64,000 nt of DNA, taken from positions 1 to 64,000 of the forward strand of contig NZ_CAJZCE010000010.1 in assembly GCF_914768025.1 (NCBI RefSeq). Reading direction: 5' to 3'. The DNA is from Snodgrassella gandavensis (GTDB taxonomy: Bacteria > Pseudomonadota > Gammaproteobacteria > Burkholderiales > Neisseriaceae). The notes under the pieces were generated by a model. It saw only the letters and a list, made by a program, of their open reading frames with translations. It did not search any database and was not told the DNA's origin. The translations under genes and the position numbers were made by a program. How positions within the stretch are numbered: position 1 is the first letter of the stretch; every line of letters starts with the position of its first letter. Positions 12,401 to 20,023 of the stretch are shown piece after piece.

Positions 12401-13612
12401 TGACAGGTCATAACTGTCTTCGCTGAAAAACAGACGGTTGAACAACGCTTCCACTGCATCTTCGGTTGGTGGTTCACCCGGACGCATCATGCGATAAATG
12501 GCAATGCGCGCAGCCTGCTGACCGTCGGTTTCGTCCGTACGCAGGGTATTGGAAACATAGCCACCCTGATCCAGATCATTGATATACAGAGTAGAAATCT
12601 CCTTAACCCCCTGAATATCAAACTGTGCCAGTAATTCTTCGGTAATTTCATCATTGGTTTTGGCCAGTACTTCACCAGTATCAGGCACAATGACATCAGC
12701 AGCCAGCACCTTGCCAATCAGGCTTTCCGGTTCAACTTCCAGCCATTTAATGTCAGCAGCAACAAGGTCACGAATATTTTTGGCATTGATGCGCTTACCC
12801 TTCTGTACCAATATTTTACCGTCTTTGTCGACCAAGTCGAATTTGGCGGTTTCGCCTTTCAGGCGTGACGGTACTAGATTAGTATGTACACCATCTCTAG
12901 ATAAGAAGTACTGTTCTTTATCATAGAACATATTCAGTATCTGTTCCGGTGTGAAACCTAGCGCTTTCAGTAAAATTGTCACCGGCATTTTACGGCGACG
13001 GTCAATACGGAAATAAAGCAGATCTTTCGGATCAAACTCAAAATCAAGCCATGAACCGCGATAAGGAATAATACGAGCAGAGAACAGCAACTTACCAGAA
13101 GAGTGAGATTTACCGCGATCATGCTCAAAGAATACGCCTGGCGAACGGTGCAACTGCGACACAATCACACGTTCAGTACCATTGATAATGAATGAACCAC
13201 TAGGTGTCATCAATGGAATTTCACCCATGTATACTTCATTTTCGCGAACTTCTTTAACCACGTTTGGCTTGGATGATTCTTTGTCTAAAATTACCAGACG
13301 AATTCGCGCACGCAATGGCGCAGCATAAGTAATGCCACGTAATTGACATTCAGGAATATCAAATAGAGGTTCACCTAGCACATAATGGGTAAATTCCAGA
13401 CGGGCATAACCGTTATGACTAACAATTGGGAAAATAGACTGGAAGGCTGCCTGAAGACCAGTATCAGCACGTTGGTCAAAAGGAGTTTCCATCTGCAAAA
13501 ACTGCGTATATGAATCCAACTGTGTAGCTAATAGAAACGGTACTTCCAATACATTGGCACGTTTGGCAAAGCTTTTACGGATACGTTTTTTTTCAGTAAA
13601 AGAGTAGGACAT
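9431..13612 (-). CDS. rpoB: DNA-directed RNA polymerase subunit beta
   Basis: The beta subunit forms one jaw and much of the active-site cleft of RNA polymerase. The 1393-residue protein is full length. The rifampicin pocket reads [20 protein letters not shown] then [14 protein letters not shown], with wild-type-looking residues. The C-terminal [20 protein letters not shown] motif is present. It follows rplL by 187 bp containing two stem-loops and leads into rpoC. One 12-mer matching a DUS dialect (AGGCTGCCTGAA) lies inside the coding region at 13444-13455. Confidence 0.98.
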   Translation of the reverse strand: MSYSFTEKKRIRKSFAKRANVLEVPFLLATQLDSYTQFLQMETPFDQRADTGLQAAFQSIFPIVSHNGYARLEFTHYVLGEPLFDIPECQLRGITYAAPLRARIRLVILDKESSKPNVVKEVRENEVYMGEIPLMTPSGSFIINGTERVIVSQLHRSPGVFFEHDRGKSHSSGKLLFSARIIPYRGSWLDFEFDPKDLLYFRIDRRRKMPVTILLKALGFTPEQILNMFYDKEQYFLSRDGVHTNLVPSRLKGETAKFDLVDKDGKILVQKGKRINAKNIRDLVAADIKWLEVEPESLIGKVLAADVIVPDTGEVLAKTNDEITEELLAQFDIQGVKEISTLYINDLDQGGYVSNTLRTDETDGQQAARIAIYRMMRPGEPPTEDAVEALFNRLFFSEDSYDLSRVGRMKFNTRTYQQKLLEAQQESWYGRLMTQTFVDADKEGNHVLTIPDIVSVIATLVELRNGHGEVDDIDHLGNRRVRSVGELAENQFRSGLSRVERAVKERLNQAESENLMPHDLINAKPVSAAIKEFFGSSQLSQFMDQTNPLSEVTHKRRVSALGPGGLTRERAGFEVRDVHPTHYGRVCPIETPEGPNIGLINSLAVYARTNKYGFLETPYRRVVDGKVTNDIDYLSAIEEGRFVIAQANADLDEEGRIIGDLVTCREKGETIMATPDRVQYMDVATGQVVSVAASLIPFLEHDDANRALMGANMQRQAVPCLRAEKPLVGTGIERSVAIDSATAIAASRGGVVEYVDANRVVVRVNDDEATAGEVGVDIYNLVKFTRSNQSTNINQRPAVQKGDVIARGDVIADGASTDLGELALGQNMTIAFMPWNGYNYEDSILISERVVAGDRYTSIHIEELNVVSRDTKLGAEEITRDIPNLSERMQNRLDESGIVYIGAEVEAGDVLVGKVTPKGETQLTPEEKLLRAIFGEKASDVKDTSLRMPTGMSGTVIDVQVFTREGIERDKRAKAIIDAELKRYRQNLTDQLRIFNDDAFDRIERLILGQKVNGGPLKLAKGAEVTKDYLASLPSRHDWFDIRLSDESIAKQVELIKESLQAKHEESDAMYEIKKKKLTQGDELQPGVQKMVKVFIAIKRRLKAGDKMAGRHGNKGVVSRILPVEDMPYMADGRSVDIVLNPLGVPSRMNIGQILEVHLGWAAKGIGERIDRMLAEKRAADEIRAFLEKVYNSSGKKEDLSQFNDEEIINLAQHLRKGMTVATPVFDGAEESEIKNMLALAYPEDDPEIQKLGFNDTRTQMTLYDGRTGEAFDRKVTVGVMHYLKLHHLVDEKMHARSTGPYSLVTQQPLGGKAQFGGQRFGEMEVWALEAYGAAYTLQEMLTVKSDDVTGRTKMYENIVKGEYKIDAGMPESFNVLLKEIRSLGLDMDLERY

Positions 13613-13728
13613 GAACAGTCTCCAGTAGGGAGGTTTGGCAAGTAAGGTTTTATAAATACTCAGGCAACTATTAAAATAGATATGGTAAAATTAAGTAAAT
13701 TATAAGCATTTTTGTAAATATTTATAAA

Positions 13729-13785
13729 ACTTCGCTTAGGGTAGACAAGCGAAAGCAGGCTGGTAGCCTAAGCTACCAGCCTGTA
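13729..13785 (-). promoter_or_regulatory. Tandem stem-loops in the rplL-rpoB intercistron
   Basis: Positions 13756-13767 and 13772-13783 form a perfect 12-bp stem (CAGGCTGGTAGC) with a four-base loop, starting 16 nt after the rplL stop. A second 7-bp stem (TTCGCTT / AAGCGAA, 13731-13753) follows. Neither has a U-tract typical of a full terminator. E. coli has an attenuator and an RNase III site in this intercistron, which lower rpoBC relative to rplJL. The same role here is inferred from position and structure. Confidence 0.55.
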
Positions 13786-13799
13786 AAACACAACTGAAA

Positions 13800-14174
13800 T
13801 TACTTGATTTCGACAGAAGCGCCGGCTTCTTCCAGTTGTTTTTTGATGTCGTCAGCTTCAGCCTGAGAAACACCTTCTTTAAGGGTTTTAGGAGCACCGT
13901 CAACCAGATCTTTAGCTTCTTTCAGACCTAGACCAGTGATAGCACGAACAACTTTAATCACGCCAACTTTCTGTGCACCGGCAGAAGTCAATACTACATC
14001 AAACTCAGTTTTTTCTTCAGCAGCAGCACCACCACCATTAGTACCACCATTAGCAACAGCCAGAGCAGCTGCGGAAACACCAAATTTTTCTTCAAAAGCT
14101 TTAACCAGGTCGTTCAATTCCATAACGGTCAGGTTACCAACTGCTTCCAAGATGTCTTCTTTAGTAATAGCCAT
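13800..14174 (-). CDS. rplL: 50S ribosomal protein L7/L12
   Basis: L7/L12 forms the multimeric stalk that recruits translational GTPases. The chosen start is [12 protein letters not shown] at 14174, giving 124 residues, because GGAG lies 9 nt upstream. The ORF-track start five codons earlier is a TTG that overlaps this ribosome-binding site. The N-terminal dimerisation helix, Ala/Gly-rich hinge ([20 protein letters not shown]) and globular C-terminal domain with [20 protein letters not shown] are all visible. It follows rplJ by 54 bp. Confidence 0.97.
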   Translation of the reverse strand: MAITKEDILEAVGNLTVMELNDLVKAFEEKFGVSAAALAVANGGTNGGGAAAEEKTEFDVVLTSAGAQKVGVIKVVRAITGLGLKEAKDLVDGAPKTLKEGVSQAEADDIKKQLEEAGASVEIK

Positions 14175-14228
14175 GCTATTAAACTCCAATAATTGAGAAT
14201 GAAAATTTAAATATATAGGGGATGAAAA

Positions 14229-14729
14229 TTATGCAGCTTCTTCGCCAGCTTTTTTCTCAGCCAGAGCAGCAAGTGCACGGGCAAAGCCAGAAACAGGTGC
14301 TTGCATAATACCCAGCAATTTAGCCAGCAATTCGTCGCGGCTCGGAATAGAAGCAAGTTCTGTAACCTGAGCAACATCAAGCAACTCACCATTATATGAG
14401 CCTGCTTTCAGTACGATTTTTTCATCTTTTTTCGAGAACTGGTGCAGTACTTTTGCAGCAGCAACCGGGTCTTCAGATACCGCATACACCAAAGGACCAA
14501 CCATCTGGTCAGCCAGGCCTGCGAATGAAGTACCTTCAACAGCGCGACGGGCTAATGTGTTTTTCAACACATGCAGGTATACACCTGCCTTACGAGCATT
14601 GGCACGCAGTTCGGTCATGCTAGCAACACTGATACCACGATACTCGGCAATAACCATAGTTTGTGCATTAGCGATGGCTGCTGCAATTTCGGCTACGGCT
14701 GCTTGCTTGGTTTCAATATTGAGACTCAA
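14229..14729 (-). CDS. rplJ: 50S ribosomal protein L10
   Basis: L10 anchors the L7/L12 dimers to 23S rRNA at the stalk base. The 166-residue sequence starts [19 protein letters not shown] and has the conserved [13 protein letters not shown] and KNTLARRA segments, with the C-terminal helix that binds L12 ([17 protein letters not shown]). A GGGAGG ribosome-binding site precedes the start. The 274-nt leader upstream is highly structured, as expected for translational autoregulation by the L10-L12 complex. Confidence 0.97.
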   Translation of the reverse strand: MSLNIETKQAAVAEIAAAIANAQTMVIAEYRGISVASMTELRANARKAGVYLHVLKNTLARRAVEGTSFAGLADQMVGPLVYAVSEDPVAAAKVLHQFSKKDEKIVLKAGSYNGELLDVAQVTELASIPSRDELLAKLLGIMQAPVSGFARALAALAEKKAGEEAA

Positions 14730-15003
14730 GGTCTACCTCCCACTGTTTTTAAACAGAGCAATACAAGTATTACTCCACCCAGCGCGGCAACCCAAAAAGA
14801 CATCCATAAGCAGAGCTTACACAAGATTATCTGGGACTACCGTCTGCGTAGGGTAATTTTTAAAATCTGCATTACCAGCACAGATTCCCTACGGTCTTGG
14901 ACATCTACTTATTTCTAAGTAGCCCGACATATAAATGTGACACATTTATATGAATTTTGATGGCAGCCTGAAATAAAACAGACTGCCAATATTAATATGT
15001 TTC
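14730..15003 (-). promoter_or_regulatory. Structured rplA-rplJ leader (L10-leader-like autoregulatory RNA)
   Basis: The intercistron contains several stem-loops. From the rplA side these are GGCAGTCTG/CAGGCTGCC (14962-14987), a 25-nt palindrome CATATAAATGTG-A-CACATTTATATG (14928-14952), a CTACTTA stem with a GAAA tetraloop (14905-14922), and a longer hairpin closed by GTAGGG/CCCTAC with an inner CAGATT/AATCTG stem (14848-14892). The last resembles the L10(L12)4-binding leader of other bacteria, in which L10 represses rplJL translation. The assignment is by position and shape. Confidence 0.55.
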
Positions 15004-15699
15004 TTAGCTATTTACAGAGGCACTGTCAATACGCAAGCCTGCACCCATGGTGCTGGATACTGCAATTTTACGCAGGTATTGACCTTTTGCAGCAGCAGGT
15101 TTGGCTTTAACAATTGCATCCAGAAGAGCATTGAAGTTTTCACGTAGATCAGCAGCTTCAAAAGAAGCACGGCCAATAGTTGCATGCACAATACCAGCTT
15201 TATCAGTACGATACTGTACCTGACCAGCCTTGGCATTTTTTACAGCTTCCGCAACATTAGGCGTTACAGTACCTACCTTAGGGTTTGGCATCAGGCCACG
15301 CGGACCCAGAATGGTACCCAATTGACCAACCACGCGCATGGCATCAGGAGAAGCAATAACCACGTCGAAGTTCAGATTGCCTGCTTTAACTTCGGCAGCC
15401 AGATCATCAAAACCAACCACGTCTGCACCGGCGGCTTTGGCAGCTTCGGCATTGGCACCCTGAGTAAATACTGCCACGCGCACAGTTTTACCTGTACCTT
15501 TAGGCAGTACTACTGAACCACGAATTACCTGATCAGATTTACGTGCATCCACACCCAAATTAAAAGACACATCAATAGATTCATCAAATTTGGCTGTAGC
15601 ATTTGCTTTTACCAGATTCAATGCTTCATCAATAGTATACAATTTATTGGTTTCTACAGCAGCACGAATAGCCTGCATACGTTTAGAAAGTTTTGCCAT
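15004..15699 (-). CDS. rplA: 50S ribosomal protein L1
   Basis: L1 forms the mobile stalk beside the E site and also represses translation of its own operon. The 231-residue product starts [16 protein letters not shown]. It contains the family signature [19 protein letters not shown] and the [18 protein letters not shown] segment. Its ATG abuts the rplK stop codon (no gap), pointing to translational coupling. Confidence 0.98.
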   Translation of the reverse strand: MAKLSKRMQAIRAAVETNKLYTIDEALNLVKANATAKFDESIDVSFNLGVDARKSDQVIRGSVVLPKGTGKTVRVAVFTQGANAEAAKAAGADVVGFDDLAAEVKAGNLNFDVVIASPDAMRVVGQLGTILGPRGLMPNPKVGTVTPNVAEAVKNAKAGQVQYRTDKAGIVHATIGRASFEAADLRENFNALLDAIVKAKPAAAKGQYLRKIAVSSTMGAGLRIDSASVNS

Positions 15700-16131
15700 T
15701 TACACACCCTCCACATCTAAACCCATTGAACGGGCACTACCAGCGATGGTGCGCACAGCTGCATCCAAATCCGCAGCAGTTAAATCAGGCTCTTTAGCCT
15801 TGGCAATTTCTTCCAGTTGTGCACGGGTCACTTTACCCACTTTTTGTGTCAGCGGGTTAGAGCTACCCTTTTGCAAACCAGCTGCTTTTTTCAGCAAAAT
15901 AGAAGCTGGCGGAGTTTTCATCACAAAGGTAAATGATTTATCTGCAAATGCAGTAATCACTACCGGAACCGGTAAGCCAGGCTCTACACTTTGTGTAGCA
16001 GCATTGAATGCTTTACAGAATTCCATGATATTCAAACCGCGTTGACCCAAAGCTGGGCCTACCGGAGGAGATGGATTAGCTTTACCTGCAGGAATCTGCA
16101 GTTTGATGTAGCCTACAATTTTTTTTGCCAC
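15700..16131 (-). CDS. rplK: 50S ribosomal protein L11
   Basis: L11 binds the GTPase-associated centre of 23S rRNA and is needed for RelA activation. I place the start at a GTG (16129-16131) giving 143 residues beginning (M)[25 protein letters not shown] lies 10 nt upstream, and this matches the family N terminus. The 33 extra residues of the ORF-track version translate the leader RNA and are not L11-like. Conserved [22 protein letters not shown] follows. The gene heads the rplKAJL-rpoBC transcript. Confidence 0.96.
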   Translation of the reverse strand: MAKKIVGYIKLQIPAGKANPSPPVGPALGQRGLNIMEFCKAFNAATQSVEPGLPVPVVITAFADKSFTFVMKTPPASILLKKAAGLQKGSSNPLTQKVGKVTRAQLEEIAKAKEPDLTAADLDAAVRTIAGSARSMGLDVEGV

Positions 16132-16151
16132 TTGATTTAGACTCCAAATAA

Positions 16152-16196
16152 ACGGGTATGACGCAGCATATGCTGCTTCCCAAAAGCAAGACCCGT
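16152..16196 (-). promoter_or_regulatory. rplK leader hairpin, candidate L1-binding site
   Basis: Between the rplK promoter and start, ACGGGT (rc of 16191-16196) pairs with ACCCGT (rc of 16152-16157). They enclose a GCAGCATATGCTGC inverted repeat and an unpaired GGGA-type bulge. E. coli L1 represses translation by binding a stem with an asymmetric loop in the rplK leader. The position and overall shape fit, but the specific L1 contacts were not verified. Confidence 0.5.
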
Positions 16197-16197
16197 G

Positions 16198-16226
16198 ATT
16201 ATAAAGAAAATTTCTTTTCCTTACAA
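16198..16226 (-). promoter_or_regulatory. Sigma-70 promoter for rplKAJL-rpoBC
   Basis: On the minus strand TTGTAA (16221-16226) is followed by a 17-bp spacer and a perfect TATAAT (16198-16203). It lies in the nusG-rplK gap, about 65 bp before the GTG start of rplK, leaving room for the leader hairpin. Confidence 0.8.
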
Positions 16227-16257
16227 GCACAGGTTAAGTTGTGTTGTATTCTTGCTG

Positions 16258-16791
16258 TTAAATTTTCTCTACTTGAGAAAATTCCAGCTCCACTGGTGTT
16301 TCACGACCAAATATCTGTACTGCAACGCGCAATTTGTTACGTTCGTAATTGACTTCTTCGACAACGCCGTTAAAGTCTTTGAATGGCCCCTCATTGACAC
16401 GTACTTGCTGGCCAACATCAAATAGCACTTTTGGTTTTGGCTTTTCTACACCGCTTTGCACCTGATGCAAGATAGCATCTACTTCACGGGCAGAAATAGG
16501 TAATGGTTTATTGGCTGTTCCACCAATAAATCCGGTTACACGTGGAGTATTTTTTACCAAATGCCATGAAGCATCAGTCATGTCCATTTCTACCAGTACA
16601 TAGCCCGGAAAAAATTTGCGTTCGGTAATGCTGCGGCGACCATTTTTTATATCCACCACTTCTTCAACCGGTACCAATATCTGACCAAAATACTCCCCCA
16701 TTCCTTCGCGCTCAATGCGCTCTTTCAAGGTTTTCTGGACATTTTTCTCAAAACCGGAATAAGCGTGTACTACATACCACTGTTTTGCCAT
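16258..16791 (-). CDS. nusG: Transcription termination/antitermination factor NusG
   Basis: NusG binds the RNA polymerase clamp and links it to Rho or the ribosome. I start it at [19 protein letters not shown] (16791), giving 177 residues, because AGGAG precedes that ATG; the ORF-track start is 13 codons too early. The NGN domain (with [11 protein letters not shown] and RVTGFIGG) occupies roughly residues 5-115. The C-terminal KOW domain begins at [19 protein letters not shown]. It is separated by 2 bp from secE and is probably translated from the same message. Confidence 0.97.
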   Translation of the reverse strand: MAKQWYVVHAYSGFEKNVQKTLKERIEREGMGEYFGQILVPVEEVVDIKNGRRSITERKFFPGYVLVEMDMTDASWHLVKNTPRVTGFIGGTANKPLPISAREVDAILHQVQSGVEKPKPKVLFDVGQQVRVNEGPFKDFNGVVEEVNYERNKLRVAVQIFGRETPVELEFSQVEKI

Positions 16792-16793
16792 GA

Positions 16794-17246
16794 TTAACTC
16801 CTCTTCATAAAGATGTCGAATAACAACCATGAAATTAGGCTGTCAACACCCCAAATAAATATCGACAAGACAGCTACAAACATCAGTACAAACAAGGTCA
16901 TGCGCAATGTTTCATTGCGCTCGGGCCATACTACTTTTCTGGCTTCCGACACACTGTCACGTACATAGGCAGTCAGCTCACGCCCGCCGGCACTCCAGAA
17001 AAATACGATTATGATGGCCGCCACTACTCCTACTAATGGGAACAGATAACGGATGTAAAGTGGTAATTGCGCATCCAAAGCATAGAATGCCATGATACCA
17101 GCGGCAATTAGGATGGCTGATAAGATATATTTGAGAAAATCAAAACGCTTGTTGCGTTTGATTTCCAATTGCTGTTGTTGTTTGGCTTCAGCTTTTAATT
17201 GCGCTTTGGTTTTGGTTCCCACATCTTTCGATGTTTTGTTGTCCAT
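16794..17246 (-). CDS. secE: Preprotein translocase subunit SecE
   Basis: SecE clamps the SecY channel in the inner membrane. The 150-residue protein has a charged N-terminal tail of about 35 residues, two transmembrane segments near 38-60 and 68-90, the conserved cytoplasmic amphipathic helix ([14 protein letters not shown]) and a last membrane helix near 115-140. This is the three-helix proteobacterial form, slightly longer than the 127-residue E. coli protein. AAGGTGG precedes the ATG. A strong terminator lies only about 20 nt upstream. Confidence 0.95.
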   Translation of the reverse strand: MDNKTSKDVGTKTKAQLKAEAKQQQQLEIKRNKRFDFLKYILSAILIAAGIMAFYALDAQLPLYIRYLFPLVGVVAAIIIVFFWSAGGRELTAYVRDSVSEARKVVWPERNETLRMTLFVLMFVAVLSIFIWGVDSLISWLLFDIFMKRS

Positions 17247-17267
17247 ATAACCACCTTTTAATTAATA

Positions 17268-17304
17268 CAAAAAAGACTAACCGACCTATGGCCGATTAGT
17301 CTGA
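17268..17304 (-). terminator. Terminator between tRNA-Trp and secE
   Basis: On the minus strand, GACTAATCGGCC pairs with GGTCGGTTAGTC (with two G-U pairs) around a 3-nt loop and is followed by six T. It ends the tRNA-Tyr...tuf-tRNA-Trp transcript. It lies about 20 nt before the secE start codon, which leaves little room for a separate secE promoter. Confidence 0.85.
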
Positions 17305-17308
17305 TTTT

Positions 17309-17384
17309 TGGCAGGCCAGGAGGGTCTCGAACCCCCAACCCTCGGTTTTGGAGACCGATACTCTACCAATTGAGCTACTGGCCT
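17309..17384 (-). tRNA. tRNA-Trp (CCA)
   Basis: The 76-nt cloverleaf has acceptor arms AGGCCAG / CTGGCCT, discriminator G and an encoded CCA. The anticodon CCA lies in the loop CTCCAAA, and the T arm contains GGTTCGAGACC. It lies 8 bp after the second tuf gene, an arrangement found in related betaproteobacteria, and is likely cut from the tuf transcript. Confidence 0.96.
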
Positions 17385-17392
17385 ACAAAACT

Positions 17393-18583
17393 TTAAGCGA
17401 TAACTTTAGCAACCACACCGGCACCAACTGTACGGCCACCTTCACGAATCGCAAAGCGCAAGCCTTCTTCCATCGCAATCGGGTGAATCAATTCTACATC
17501 GATGGTTACGTTTTCACCTGGCATTACCATTTCCACGCCTTCTGCCAGACTTACTGCTCCTGTTACGTCAGTAGTACGGAAATAGAATTGTGGGCGGTAG
17601 TTTGCGAAGAATGGAGTATGACGACCACCCTCTTCTTTGCTCAATACGTAAACTTCTGCTTTGAATTTGGTGTGCGGAGTGATGCTGCCCGGTTTTGCCA
17701 ATACCTGACCACGTTCTACTTCTTCACGTTTGGTACCACGCAACAATACACCTACGTTGTCACCTGCCTGACCTTGATCCAGCAATTTGCGGAACATTTC
17801 CACACCGGTACAAGTGGTTTTTTGGGTCTCTTTCAGACCTACGATTTCAATTTCGTCGCCTACATTGATTACACCACGTTCTACACGGCCAGTAACCACA
17901 GTACCACGGCCTGAAATTGAGAATACGTCTTCAATCGGCAACAGGAATGGTTTGTCTACTGCACGTTCCGGAGTAGGAATGTAGCTGTCTAATGCATCGG
18001 CCAAAGCCATGATTGAAGCTTCACCGATGTCAGAAGTATCACCTTCCAGTGCTTTCAGTGCAGAACCTTTAATCAATGGAATGTCATCACCCGGGAATTC
18101 GTAGCTAGACAGCAGATCACGGATTTCCATTTCTACCAGTTCCAGCAACTCTTCGTCGTCTACCATGTCGCATTTGTTCATGTAAACGATGATGTAAGGT
18201 ACGCCTACCTGACGAGCCAGCAGAATGTGCTCACGAGTTTGTGGCATTGGGCCGTCAGCAGCAGAAACCACCAGAATGGCGCCGTCCATCTGTGCAGCAC
18301 CGGTAATCATGTTTTTTACGTAGTCAGCGTGTCCCGGGCAGTCAACGTGTGCATAGTGACGCTCTGCGGTTTCGTATTCTACGTGTGAAGTATTAATGGT
18401 AATACCACGGGCTTTTTCTTCCGGGGCATTGTCAATCTGATCGTAGGCTTTCGCTGCACCACCAAATTTTTTGGACAGAATGGTACAAATTGCAGCAGTC
18501 AGTGTGGTTTTACCATGGTCAACGTGACCGATGGTGCCAACGTTTACGTGCGGTTTGCTCCGCTCGAATTTTTCTTTAGCCAT
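17393..18583 (-). CDS. tuf: Elongation factor Tu, copy 2 (tRNA-tuf copy)
   Basis: This is the tufB-position copy, embedded in tRNA-Tyr-Gly-Thr-tuf-tRNA-Trp. The 396-residue protein is identical to the copy at 658-1848, with the same G-domain motifs. At the nucleotide level the segments compared are identical from start to stop, while flanks differ immediately (AGGAAGTAGCC before the ATG here versus GGAAACTTAGCTC there). Such sharply bounded identity points to gene conversion between the two copies. It is transcribed with the surrounding tRNAs. Confidence 0.98.
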   Translation of the reverse strand: MAKEKFERSKPHVNVGTIGHVDHGKTTLTAAICTILSKKFGGAAKAYDQIDNAPEEKARGITINTSHVEYETAERHYAHVDCPGHADYVKNMITGAAQMDGAILVVSAADGPMPQTREHILLARQVGVPYIIVYMNKCDMVDDEELLELVEMEIRDLLSSYEFPGDDIPLIKGSALKALEGDTSDIGEASIMALADALDSYIPTPERAVDKPFLLPIEDVFSISGRGTVVTGRVERGVINVGDEIEIVGLKETQKTTCTGVEMFRKLLDQGQAGDNVGVLLRGTKREEVERGQVLAKPGSITPHTKFKAEVYVLSKEEGGRHTPFFANYRPQFYFRTTDVTGAVSLAEGVEMVMPGENVTIDVELIHPIAMEEGLRFAIREGGRTVGAGVVAKVIA

Positions 18584-18621
18584 GGCTACTTCCTATCTAA
18601 AGATGATTAGTTTAATTCAGG

Positions 18622-18696
18622 TGGTGCCCATGGACAGAATTGAACTGTCGGCCTCTCCCTTACCAAGGGAGTGCTCTACCCCTGAGCTACATGGGC
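18622..18696 (-). tRNA. tRNA-Thr (GGT)
   Basis: The 75-nt cloverleaf has acceptor arms GCCCATG / CATGGGC, discriminator A and an encoded CCA. The anticodon GGT is in TTGGTAA and the T arm reads AGTTCAATTCT. It lies between tRNA-Gly and tuf on the same transcript. Confidence 0.96.
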
Positions 18697-18718
18697 ATAC
18701 GGCAGGTATTTACTTATC

Positions 18719-18792
18719 TGGAGCGGGTGAAGGGAATCGAACCCTCACCGTAAGCTTGGAAGGCTTCTGCTCTACCATTGAGCTACACCCGC
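18719..18792 (-). tRNA. tRNA-Gly (TCC)
   Basis: The 74-nt cloverleaf has acceptor arms GCGGGTG / CACCCGC, discriminator T and an encoded CCA. The anticodon TCC lies in CTTCCAA and the T arm in GGTTCGATTCC. It is second in the Tyr-Gly-Thr-tuf cluster. Confidence 0.96.
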
Positions 18793-18831
18793 ATACTTAC
18801 TCAAAAACTACTCCAAGTAAGACTGGAATTT

Positions 18832-18915
18832 TGGTGGAGGGAGAAGGATTCGAACCTTCGAAGCTTTCGCAACAGATTTACAGTCTGCCCCCTTTGGCCG
18901 CTCGGGAATCCCTCC
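18832..18915 (-). tRNA. tRNA-Tyr (GTA)
   Basis: This is an 84-nt class II tRNA with a long variable arm. The acceptor is GGAGGGA / TCCCTCC, the discriminator A, CCA is encoded and the anticodon GTA lies in ACTGTAAAT. It is the first gene of the tRNA-tuf transcript, directly behind the promoter at 18929-18957. Confidence 0.96.
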
Positions 18916-18928
18916 AAAAGAGAACGGC

Positions 18929-18957
18929 ATGATAATGTTCATTTGCATCTTCGTCAA
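18929..18957 (-). promoter_or_regulatory. Sigma-70 promoter for tRNA-Tyr-Gly-Thr-tuf-tRNA-Trp
   Basis: On the minus strand TTGACG (18952-18957) is followed by 17 bp and TATCAT (18929-18934), then a GC-containing discriminator (GCCG). GC-rich discriminators are typical of stable-RNA promoters under stringent control. Confidence 0.8.
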
Positions 18958-19027
18958 GTCTATTGAGCAATTTTTTTTGCCCAAAATAATAATTAACTGT
19001 TTCAAATGCATTTCAGCCGGAATAAAT

Positions 19028-19291
<264 letters not shown>

Positions 19292-19380
19292 TTATCGTTA
19301 AATTTAACTCAAAACCATTGGGCGCGGATTATAGCATTATTTTGCCTCTATCCCGGTTAGCGGCTATCTGTTTATGCTAT

Positions 19381-19944
19381 CTATTCGTTGCAGTAAGTTA
19401 ATAATTCAAAACGGCTTATACCTGACTTGCCCTCTCGCAGCGGCTGCCAGCCAGATGGTAATGTGGGTAATGTACTGCTTTCCAGATAGACGCGTGCCTG
19501 TGGCTGCAGATGCGGGACAATGGCGTCTAATAGCTCATGCCATTGCTGCCAGACATAAGGCGGATCAAGAAACACTACGTCATAATGCTGGCGGTTATTC
19601 GCGAGAAAACTCTGTGCATCAGTACAGATGAGCTCTACCTGGCTAAAATTCAATTGTTGCAGATTGTTTTTTATTGCTGTTGCCACCTGACGATTTTTTT
19701 CTATCAGGGTAACTGTTCTGGCTCTTCTTGAAGCAGCCTCCAGCCCCATCACTCCGCTACCGGCAAAAAGATCCAGTACTGCCATGCCGGCTAAATCCTG
19801 CCCTAGCCAGTTAAACAGACGTTCACGCACACTATCGGCAGTCGGGCGCAGGCCATCAGCAGCCGGAAAGGTTAATTTACGCCCCCGGTGCGTGCCACCA
19901 ATGATGCGTACCTGATTACGATGCTGTTGCTGTAGTTTTGCCAC
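19381..19944 (-). CDS. rsmD: 16S rRNA (guanine-966-N2)-methyltransferase RsmD
   Basis: RsmD methylates G966 of 16S rRNA in the 30S subunit. Visible motifs are IIGGTHRGRKL, the SAM-binding LDLFAGSGVMGLEA and the catalytic DPPY near the middle. I start it at a GTG at 19944 (187 residues), because CGGAG lies 9 nt upstream. The longer ORF-track start would place the ribosome-binding region inside topA and run through the topA terminator at 19961-19990. With this start the gene lies wholly behind that terminator. Confidence 0.88.
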   Translation of the reverse strand: MAKLQQQHRNQVRIIGGTHRGRKLTFPAADGLRPTADSVRERLFNWLGQDLAGMAVLDLFAGSGVMGLEAASRRARTVTLIEKNRQVATAIKNNLQQLNFSQVELICTDAQSFLANNRQHYDVVFLDPPYVWQQWHELLDAIVPHLQPQARVYLESSTLPTLPSGWQPLREGKSGISRFELLTYCNE

Positions 19945-19960
19945 GTGAGTTAACTCCGAT

Positions 19961-19990
19961 AAAAAAAGACTTTCAGGCATTCTGAAAGTC
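19961..19990 (-). terminator. Rho-independent terminator after topA
   Basis: On the minus strand the stem GACTTTCAG / CTGAAAGTC is followed by seven T. It lies about 35 nt after the topA stop and about 20 nt before the GTG start of rsmD, so rsmD must depend on read-through or on a promoter overlapping this region. Confidence 0.85.
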
Positions 19991-20023
19991 TCGGTAGTTT
20001 CAATTACTTTGAGGTGCCTTGTT

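Noticed and set aside
18531-18966. Plus-strand ORFs across the tRNA-Thr/Gly/Tyr cluster
   Set aside because: They translate tRNA genes on the opposite strand and the resulting peptides (GEGNRTLTVSL, REKDSNLRS and similar) are well-known spurious tRNA-derived ORFs.
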